Source: JAVVSR01 sp964604875 (GTDB taxonomy: Bacteria; Bacillota; Clostridia; Christensenellales; CAG-917). Taken from it: a DNA stretch of 30,248 bases. The notes under the pieces were generated by a model. It was not told the origin of the DNA, ran no database searches, and saw only the letters and a program-made list of their open reading frames with translations. The DNA is taken from the NCBI GenBank assembly GCA_964604875.1, contig CAZSAC010000018.1:1-30248 (forward strand), in the 5' to 3' direction. Shown piece after piece: positions 24,246-30,248 of the stretch; positions within the stretch are counted from its first letter, which is position 1; the number at the start of each line of letters is the position of its first letter. A program made the translations under genes and the position numbers.

Positions 24246-24272
24246 TTAGCACTCAAGCAAGAGGACTGCTAA
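24246..24272 (+). promoter_or_regulatory. CIRCE operator (HrcA binding site)
   Basis: TTAGCACTC (24246-24254), a 9-base spacer, then GACTGCTAA (24264-24272). The consensus is TTAGCACTC-N9-GAGTGCTAA; the right arm has one change (C for G at position 3). It overlaps the expected transcription start, as needed for repression. Confidence 0.96.
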
Positions 24273-24302
24273 CAGTTCACTTCAGAGATTGCCAAGCATA
24301 TT

Positions 24303-25334
24303 ATGAAAAAGGAATTATCCACAAGAAAACAAAAAATATTGCAAGCCGTCGTTGATGAATATATCACCAACGCTGAACCTGTCTCAAGCGGAGCGCTTAG
24401 AGAGAAGTATTTGGCTGACGTAAGTTCCGCCACAATCAGAAGCGAGCTTGCCGCCTTGGAGGAAATGGGCTATCTTGAACAGCCGCATATTTCTGCGGGA
24501 AGAATCCCCTTGCCGATGGCGTATAGGCTGTATGTTGATAAGTTTATGAATAATAAGGCTTTAACAGAGGAGGAGATTGCTTTTATAAAGGCGCAGTTCT
24601 CCGACAGAATGAGCAAGGTCGAAGATATTATTCAGCAGACAGCCAAGGTTATAAGCGACATTACCAATTATACGTCGGTCATTGTGGTCAAAAACTTTGA
24701 CACCGTCAAGGTAAACGACATAAAGTTGGTGCCTATTGGCGATGAAACCGTTTTATTGGTGATTGTGACAGACCAAGGTATTTTAAAGGATAAAACTATT
24801 GAAGTTTCGTCGGATATAACGGGAGCGTATATTCAATCTGCTGCGGCGTTGATAAACAAAATTTTTGCAGGCAAAACCGTATCGGAAATTTTGTCGCCCG
24901 AAAGCCTTATAAAAGCTGAAATCTCTGAGTTTAAGCAAATTTTTGAAGAGGTTATAGAAGTCATCAGCTGTTACGAAAAAGAGGGCTGTAATAAGGTTTA
25001 TACCGAAGGCGCGCTGAAAATGCTGGATTATCCAAACGCCAATATGACAAGCGCAAAAAAGTTTTTGTCCGTGGTGAACGAGCCTAAGGAGATTGCAACG
25101 CTTATCGACAACGTAGGAGATATTGAATTTTCCGTTAAGATAGGCAAGGAAGAAAGCGGCGGCTTGGAAAATTGCGCAGTAGTTTCGGCAAGATACAAAA
25201 TAAACGGCAAGGAAATAGGGCAGGCAGGCGTAATCGGCCCTGATAGAATGGACTATAATAAGGTTGTATCGGTTTTAAAATATGTTAGCCTTGCGCTAGA
25301 AGAAGTTATGGATAACGGCAACGAAGAGGAGTAA
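24303..25334 (+). CDS. hrcA: Heat-inducible transcription repressor HrcA
   Basis: 343-residue repressor that binds CIRCE and depends on GroEL for folding in known species. The N-terminal winged helix shows LSTRKQKILQAVVDEYI (5-21) and EPVSSGALREKY, then SSATIRSELAALEEMGYLEQPHISAGRIP, all family hallmarks; the GAF-like and C-terminal dimer regions follow, with the conserved VIGPDRMDY near 310-318. No Shine-Dalgarno sequence is visible before the ATG (the leader reads CCAAGCATATT), unlike almost all neighbours, which would keep repressor synthesis low. First gene of the autoregulated operon. Confidence 0.96.
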   Translation: MKKELSTRKQKILQAVVDEYITNAEPVSSGALREKYLADVSSATIRSELAALEEMGYLEQPHISAGRIPLPMAYRLYVDKFMNNKALTEEEIAFIKAQFSDRMSKVEDIIQQTAKVISDITNYTSVIVVKNFDTVKVNDIKLVPIGDETVLLVIVTDQGILKDKTIEVSSDITGAYIQSAAALINKIFAGKTVSEILSPESLIKAEISEFKQIFEEVIEVISCYEKEGCNKVYTEGALKMLDYPNANMTSAKKFLSVVNEPKEIATLIDNVGDIEFSVKIGKEESGGLENCAVVSARYKINGKEIGQAGVIGPDRMDYNKVVSVLKYVSLALEEVMDNGNEEE

Positions 25335-25335
25335 T

Positions 25336-25845
25336 ATGGCAAATAAAAAATCACAAAATGAAAACATTAACAACACGGAAGCTCAAGAGAATAAAAAGAA
25401 GCCTACCCCGTTGCAAATAGCGCAAGCAGAGGCGGCGGAATATAAGGATTTAGCTTTAAGACGTATGGCGGAGTTGGAAAATTATCGTAAGAATAATCAA
25501 AACCTTGCCAAAGAAGTCAGAGAACGCACACTATCGGAAGTTTTAGAAAATATTTTACCCGCTATTGACGGATTTAACCGAGCAGAAGAATTGGTCGCCG
25601 ATGAAAAAACAAAAAGCGGAATAAATATCATAAAGGAACAGCTTTTGCAGGTTCTTAATAAATATAATGTGACGCCGATTGAAGCGATAGGCTTAGATTT
25701 TGACCCAACCCTCCACGAATGTATTATGCAAGTAGAAGACAATGATATGGTCGGCAAGGTAAAATATGAAATTCAAAAGGGCTATAGAATAGGAGATAAA
25801 ATCCTGCGCTATAGCAGAGTGGCTGTCGCTAAGGCGGCGGAATAA
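25336..25845 (+). CDS. grpE: Nucleotide exchange factor GrpE
   Basis: 169-residue cofactor that releases ADP from DnaK. A polar, disordered N-terminus (about 1-30), a long helix carrying RRMAELENYRKNNQ (about 42-55), and a C-terminal beta domain with DFDPTLHECIMQVED and the ending GYRIGDKILRYSRVAVAK, which are the GrpE signature. The ribosome site GAGGAG lies inside the last codons of hrcA, so translation is probably coupled. Confidence 0.95.
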   Translation: MANKKSQNENINNTEAQENKKKPTPLQIAQAEAAEYKDLALRRMAELENYRKNNQNLAKEVRERTLSEVLENILPAIDGFNRAEELVADEKTKSGINIIKEQLLQVLNKYNVTPIEAIGLDFDPTLHECIMQVEDNDMVGKVKYEIQKGYRIGDKILRYSRVAVAKAAE

Positions 25846-25882
25846 AAAGTCAAAAACGGGAAACCGAATAAATAAAATTTAG

Positions 25883-25906
25883 TATGGTTTGGTTTTTCAA
25901 ACCGTA
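25883..25906 (+). repeat. Hairpin in the grpE-dnaK gap
   Basis: TATGGTTTG (25883-25891) / CAAACCGTA (25898-25906), nine pairs with one wobble and a GTTTTT loop, 16 bases before the dnaK start and just ahead of its AGAGG site. It has no following T-tract, so it is not a terminator. It could stabilise or mark processing of the dnaK message. Confidence 0.7.
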
Positions 25907-25922
25907 AAAAGAGGTAAATATT

Positions 25923-27740
25923 ATGTCAAAAATTATTGGAATCGATTTAGGTACTACAAATAGTTGCGTAGCCGTTATGGAAGGCGCAGAAGCAACAGTT
26001 ATCACCAATCCGGAAGGCGCGCGTACTACTCCGTCCGTGGTGGCTTTCACAAAAGACGGCGAAAGACTTGTCGGCAATATTGCAAAGCGTCAAGCCGTTT
26101 CTAACCACGAACGCACAATCAGCTCCATTAAACGTGAAATGGGCACAGATCATAAGGTAAACATCGACGGGAAAAACTACACCCCGCAAGAAATATCCGC
26201 AATGATTTTAACCAAGTTAAAAAATGACGCGGAAACATATTTAGGACAAAAGGTTACGCAAGCAGTTATCACCGTGCCCGCATATTTTTCAGACAGTCAA
26301 CGTCAAGCAACCAAAGACGCAGGTAAGATTGCCGGTTTGGAAGTTATGCGTATCATTAACGAGCCTACCGCCGCAGCTTTGGCTTACGGACTCGATAAAG
26401 AAGAAAATAAAAACCAAAAGGTGCTTATCTTTGACCTCGGCGGCGGAACATTCGACGTATCTGTTTTGGAATTAGGCGACGGCGTTTTTGAAGTTTTGGC
26501 AACAAGCGGTAACAACCGTTTAGGCGGCGACGACTTTGATAAACGTGTTATGGACTATATTGTTGACGAGTTTAAGAAATCAGAAGGCATTGATTTATCT
26601 TCAGATAAGGCGGCTATGCAACGTATTAAAGAAGCAGCTGAAAAAGCTAAGATTGAACTGTCCGGCGTAACAAAGACGGCAATCAGTCTTCCGTTTATTA
26701 CCGCCAATCAAACGGGTCCTAAGCATATCGATATGGAATTGACCAAAGCTAAATTTGACAGCCTAACAGCAGACCTTGTTGAAAAAACTATGGAGCCTAC
26801 TACCCGCGCTTTAAAAGACGCTGGCTTGAAAGCTTCCGATTTGGCAAAAGTTATTTTGGTTGGCGGTTCAACCCGTATCCCTGCGGTTGTAGACGCCGTT
26901 AAGAAGCTGACCGGTAAAGACCCTTATAAGGGAATTAACCCTGATGAATGTGTAGCTATAGGCGCTGCAATTCAAGGCGGTGTATTGGCAGGCGACGTTA
27001 AAGACGTGCTTTTGCTGGACGTAACTCCATTATCGCTTGGTATTGAAACTTTGGGCGGTATTTCCACAAAACTTATTGAAAGAAATACTACTATCCCAAC
27101 CAAAAAATCACAAATATTCTCTACGGCTTCCGACAACCAAACAAGCGTTGAAGTCCACGTATTGCAAGGCGAGAGAGAGTTTGCCCGCGATAACAAAACC
27201 TTAGGCAGATTCAGCCTTGTAGGTATTGCTCCCGCTCCTCGAGGAATCCCTCAAATCGAAGTAACTTTCGACATTGACGCAAACGGTATCGTAAGCGTAA
27301 GCGCAATGGATAAGGGCACAAACAAGAGCCAAAGCATTACAATTACTGCAAGCAGCAACTTGTCTGACAAAGAGGTTGACGAGGCTGTTAAGAACGCTGA
27401 AAAGTACGCAGAGGAAGACAAAAAGCGTAAAGAGTCAGTTGAGGCTAAAAACGGCGCTGAGCAGTTGATTTTCACAATCGAAAAGTTTATAAAAGACAAC
27501 GCCGAAAAGGTTGAAGAAGAGGATAAAAAGGCTGTTGAAGACGCTGTTAAAACGGCTAGAGAGGCTTTGGAAAAAACCGACGATACCGAAGAAATCAGAA
27601 AGATTATTGAAGAACTATCCAAGGTATCCGACCCGATTTTCAGCAAGCTTTATCAATCCGGCGCAGTAAACCCGGACGGCGCTCCCGGCGCGCAACCTGA
27701 AAATGGCGCAAACGATGGCAACGCCGACAATATTGAATAG
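25923..27740 (+). CDS. dnaK: Chaperone protein DnaK (Hsp70)
   Basis: 605-residue Hsp70. ATPase motifs are GIDLGTTNSCVAVMEG at the start, LIFDLGGGTFDVSVLE near 168-183 and ILVGGSTRIPAV near 310-321. After SSIKREMGTD (about 67-76) the protein lacks the roughly 25-residue insert found in proteobacterial DnaK, a recognised Gram-positive trait. A substrate-binding domain and an acidic helical lid follow. The tail ends GANDGNADNIE rather than in the usual acidic EEV-type ending. AGAGG lies before the ATG. Confidence 0.98.
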   Translation: MSKIIGIDLGTTNSCVAVMEGAEATVITNPEGARTTPSVVAFTKDGERLVGNIAKRQAVSNHERTISSIKREMGTDHKVNIDGKNYTPQEISAMILTKLKNDAETYLGQKVTQAVITVPAYFSDSQRQATKDAGKIAGLEVMRIINEPTAAALAYGLDKEENKNQKVLIFDLGGGTFDVSVLELGDGVFEVLATSGNNRLGGDDFDKRVMDYIVDEFKKSEGIDLSSDKAAMQRIKEAAEKAKIELSGVTKTAISLPFITANQTGPKHIDMELTKAKFDSLTADLVEKTMEPTTRALKDAGLKASDLAKVILVGGSTRIPAVVDAVKKLTGKDPYKGINPDECVAIGAAIQGGVLAGDVKDVLLLDVTPLSLGIETLGGISTKLIERNTTIPTKKSQIFSTASDNQTSVEVHVLQGEREFARDNKTLGRFSLVGIAPAPRGIPQIEVTFDIDANGIVSVSAMDKGTNKSQSITITASSNLSDKEVDEAVKNAEKYAEEDKKRKESVEAKNGAEQLIFTIEKFIKDNAEKVEEEDKKAVEDAVKTAREALEKTDDTEEIRKIIEELSKVSDPIFSKLYQSGAVNPDGAPGAQPENGANDGNADNIE

Positions 27741-27774
27741 TTGATGAACATCAATCCTCATAATATTATATAAA

Positions 27775-27808
27775 GCAACACTCACCTCGTAAGGGGTGAG
27801 TTTGTTGC
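27775..27808 (+). repeat. Extended hairpin in the dnaK-dnaJ gap
   Basis: GCAACA + CTCACCTC / GGGGTGAG + (TT bulge) + TGTTGC around a GTAA tetraloop: about 14 base pairs. It is not followed by a T-run, and dnaJ starts 16 bases later. A stable mRNA structure that could cause partial transcript processing or 3-prime protection of the dnaK message. Confidence 0.8.
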
Positions 27809-27824
27809 GCAACTAGAGGTTATA

Positions 27825-28973
27825 ATGGCTAAAGATTTATATAACGTTCTCGGCGTTGACAAAAAAGCGTCAGCCGACGAGATAAAGGCGTCTTACAGGA
27901 AGTTGGCAAAGAAGTATCATCCGGATATGTATAGCACAGCTACTGACGCCGAAAAAAAACAAGCGGAAGAAAAGTTTAAAGAAATAAGTCACGCATACGA
28001 TATTTTATCAGACGCAAAAAAGAGAGAAATGTATGACCTAACAGGAAGTGACGACCCGAATGCAGGCGCTGGCGCAGGCGGTTGGGGCGGAGCATCGTGG
28101 GGCGGAAACGCAGGCGGTTTCGATTTTGACCTTGGAGATATTTTTTCGTCATTCTTTGGAGGCGGTGGCAGACGTGGCGGAGCTTCACGCGCAAATCGTC
28201 AAATGCAAGGCGATGATATCGGCATTACGCTGAATTTAACTTTTGTTGAAGCGGCTTTCGGGTGCGAAAAAGACGTAAAATATAGACGGACGGAGAATTG
28301 TTCGGCTTGTAAAGGCACGGGCGCAAAGGGCGGAACGGCTTTTAAAACTTGCCCAAAATGCCACGGTAGCGGCGTTGTGATGAGCGTACAACGTACAATT
28401 ATGGGACAAATGCAAACGCAAACCATCTGTCCTGATTGCGGAGGTACGGGGAAAATTATAACTGAAAAATGCTCAGTATGCGGCGGAAAAGGAAGAAATG
28501 TTATTGAACGCACGTTGAAAGTCAATATCCCCGCAGGGATAGACGACGGACAAAAAATGACTTACTATAATGAGGGTGAGGCTGGCATGAACGGCGGACC
28601 CAACGGTAACGCAGTCATTTTTATAAAGGTTCAGCCTCACAAATATTTTGTTAGAAAAGGCGTTGACCTGTATTTAGATTTTCCTATTTCCTTTGTGCAA
28701 GCGTCATTAGGGTGCAAGGTTGACGTTCCCACGTTGAAAGAATCTGTTAAACTTGACATACCCGAAGGCACTCAAAGCGGCACGGTTTTCCGCATAAAAG
28801 GTAAAGGTATTAAGCACTTAAAGCGTGACGCGTACGGCGATATATTGGTTACAATCGTTGTTGAAATACCCAAAAGTATAACCAAGGAACAACGTGAGTT
28901 GCTGTTTAAATTTGATAATTATACAACCGCAAAACAATTTCCTAAGAAAACCGCTTTTTATGATAAACTTTAA
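27825..28973 (+). CDS. dnaJ: Chaperone protein DnaJ (Hsp40)
   Basis: 382-residue type I J-protein that stimulates DnaK ATPase. J domain with HPD at 32-34; Gly/Phe-rich linker about 81-120; four zinc-binding CXXCXGXG repeats at 159-166 (CSACKGTG), 176-183 (CPKCHGSG), 202-209 (CPDCGGTG) and 216-223 (CSVCGGKG); C-terminal substrate-binding domains. A GAGG site precedes the ATG. All key residues are present. Confidence 0.98.
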   Translation: MAKDLYNVLGVDKKASADEIKASYRKLAKKYHPDMYSTATDAEKKQAEEKFKEISHAYDILSDAKKREMYDLTGSDDPNAGAGAGGWGGASWGGNAGGFDFDLGDIFSSFFGGGGRRGGASRANRQMQGDDIGITLNLTFVEAAFGCEKDVKYRRTENCSACKGTGAKGGTAFKTCPKCHGSGVVMSVQRTIMGQMQTQTICPDCGGTGKIITEKCSVCGGKGRNVIERTLKVNIPAGIDDGQKMTYYNEGEAGMNGGPNGNAVIFIKVQPHKYFVRKGVDLYLDFPISFVQASLGCKVDVPTLKESVKLDIPEGTQSGTVFRIKGKGIKHLKRDAYGDILVTIVVEIPKSITKEQRELLFKFDNYTTAKQFPKKTAFYDKL

Positions 28974-29005
28974 CTAATACATAGTTTATCTTATAAATAT
29001 GACAA

Positions 29006-29941
29006 ATGAAATACTATGAAGTGACAATTAAAACCTCGCACGAATGCGCCGATATAGTGGCGGACGCTTTGTTTTCCGTCGGCAGCAGCGGGGTTTCGAT
29101 AAAAGATAAAAACGACATCGTAGAGCTTTATAGCTCGGAAATAATCTGGGATTACATTGATGAAGACTTGCTAAAATTCAAAGATGAAACTGTTTTCGTC
29201 AGCGCCATAATCGGCGAGGAGAATAAAGCTGAAGTTTTACAGTTAATTACGGACGAGCTTAACTCCCTAAAGGCTTATTGCGCTTTCCCAACAGGCAGTC
29301 TTGAGTTGACTTACCGTCAAATAGACGATGAGGATTGGCGCAACGAATGGAAAAAATATTATAAGCCAATCAAAACCAGTTCTGTAACTGTCGTTCCTAA
29401 TTGGATTAAATATAAGCCTACCAAAGATGAAAAAATACTTTGGCTTAATCCCGGTATGGCGTTTGGTACGGGCGAACACGAAACGACAAATATGTGCCTA
29501 TCTCTTTTGGGTGAAGTGGACGTGCGTGAAAAAACCGTTATCGACGTTGGCACAGGAAGTGGTATTTTGGGTATTGCCTCAATTTTGTGCGGGGCAAAAA
29601 GCGCGTATATGTGCGACATCGACGGCGTTGCGATTGAAAGCGCAAGAGAGAACGCCTTGTTGAATAAAGTCACAGACAAGACGGAAATTGAGGTTGCCGA
29701 CCTTTTGCAAAAAACCGATAAAAAAGCCGATTTGATTTTTGCAAACATCACAGCAGATATTTTGATTAGATTGTCAAAAGCTATCGTCCCGTTTTTAAAA
29801 GAGGGCGGTTCAATAATTTTGTCGGGGATTATTCACAGTCGCTTAGACGACGTTAAAAACGCATATTTAGAGCAAAAGCTAGAGCTTTGTTCGCACAAAA
29901 ATTTGGGTGAATGGAACGCCTTGATGTTTGTCAACAATTGA
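29006..29941 (+). CDS. prmA: Ribosomal protein L11 methyltransferase PrmA
   Basis: 311-residue SAM-dependent enzyme that trimethylates ribosomal protein L11 in known species. An N-terminal L11-binding domain (1-120, with WRNEWKKYYKP at 111-121) is followed by the substrate-proximal GTGEHETT (154-161), SAM motif I DVGTGSGILG (180-189) and the FANITADIL motif. The ATG has no obvious Shine-Dalgarno, but the family N-terminus (MKYYEVTIKT) fits this start. It follows dnaJ by 32 bases, the usual dnaJ-prmA-rsmE order. Confidence 0.94.
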   Translation: MKYYEVTIKTSHECADIVADALFSVGSSGVSIKDKNDIVELYSSEIIWDYIDEDLLKFKDETVFVSAIIGEENKAEVLQLITDELNSLKAYCAFPTGSLELTYRQIDDEDWRNEWKKYYKPIKTSSVTVVPNWIKYKPTKDEKILWLNPGMAFGTGEHETTNMCLSLLGEVDVREKTVIDVGTGSGILGIASILCGAKSAYMCDIDGVAIESARENALLNKVTDKTEIEVADLLQKTDKKADLIFANITADILIRLSKAIVPFLKEGGSIILSGIIHSRLDDVKNAYLEQKLELCSHKNLGEWNALMFVNN

Positions 29942-29942
29942 T

Positions 29943-30248
29943 ATGGAAATAAGACGCTTTTATATTAATCCCAATAAATTTGACGGAGCAGTCGCAGTTA
30001 TAGACGGCGACGAATTTGTCCACGCTGTCAAAGTTTTAAGACAAAAGGTTGGATATAAAATTGTCTTTTGCACAGGCGACGGCAACGACTATTTGGCAGA
30101 AATATCTAAAATTGAAAAAGACAGACTGTACGCTAGAGTATTGGATAAAACAAAAAATACTTCCGAGCCAAAAAAACAAGTTATTCTTTTTCAAGGCGCA
30201 ATGAAAAATAAAAACGATTTTATTGTGCAGAAGGCCGTGGAATTAGGC
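29943..30248 (+). CDS. rsmE: 16S rRNA m3U1498 methyltransferase RsmE, N-terminal part
   Basis: Partial gene: 102 codons are visible before the window ends. It starts MEIRRFYINPNKFDG one base after the prmA stop. A PUA-like N-terminal domain includes the DEFVHAVKVLRQKVGYKIVF stretch, and the last visible residues, IVQKAVELG, are the RsmE hallmark that opens the SPOUT methyltransferase domain. It methylates U1498 of 16S rRNA in known species. Confidence 0.92.
   Translation, partial: MEIRRFYINPNKFDGAVAVIDGDEFVHAVKVLRQKVGYKIVFCTGDGNDYLAEISKIEKDRLYARVLDKTKNTSEPKKQVILFQGAMKNKNDFIVQKAVELG

Noticed and set aside
1..30248. CRISPR arrays, tRNA/rRNA genes, insertion sequences, phage genes
   Set aside because: No regularly spaced repeats, cloverleaf-like blocks, transposase motifs or terminal inverted repeats were seen on reading both strands by eye.

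Overview
The window looks like a chromosomal housekeeping region from an AT-rich member of the Bacillota, most likely class Clostridia (possibly an uncultured gut-type lineage). This is inferred from four things: Firmicutes-style gene order (dprA-topA-trmFO-hslVU; lepA-hemW-hrcA-grpE-dnaK-dnaJ-prmA-rsmE), folate-dependent TrmFO, a DnaK without the N-terminal-lobe insert of proteobacterial DnaK, and strong AGGAGG-type ribosome binding sites. All genes use the standard code. I saw no RNA gene, insertion sequence, prophage or CRISPR array. No gene-free stretch exceeds about 190 bases.

Region 1 (22-13166, all +) is a tightly packed run of eleven genes: comM, dprA, topA, trmFO, hslV, hslU, hisS, aspS, an RseC-like membrane protein, trxA and glyA. 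Several overlap by 1-8 bases, and the run ends at a GAAA-loop terminator. It mixes DNA uptake and recombination, topology, tRNA modification and charging, proteolysis and redox. The xerC and codY genes that often flank trmFO-hslVU in Firmicutes are absent.

Region 2 (13167-16184) has a small hypothetical protein translationally coupled to an intracellular subtilisin. Convergent to these is a cysteine desulfurase of the CsdA-like class V family. Divergent from the desulfurase is a short DUF3343 (putative Se/S carrier-like) protein.

Region 3 (16185-18486) is the most unusual part. It is an Fe-S assembly operon in which the Rrf2/IscR-type regulator and the IscS/NifS cysteine desulfurase are one 520-residue polypeptide, followed by an IscU scaffold and a 45-residue YtxH-like membrane microprotein. 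The domain junction lies on an A7 run, where a one-base slip would release the regulator alone.

Region 4 (18487-21242) has a pair of half-size chromate-transporter (CHR) proteins on +. Facing them on - are a LUD-domain protein and a glycerophosphodiester phosphodiesterase; the two gene pairs share a bidirectional terminator.

Region 5 (21243-30248) is lepA-hemW, then the CIRCE-controlled heat-shock operon hrcA-grpE-dnaK-dnaJ, then prmA and the start of rsmE, which runs off the window. Hairpins without T-tracts precede dnaK and dnaJ and may set the relative amounts of the chaperones.
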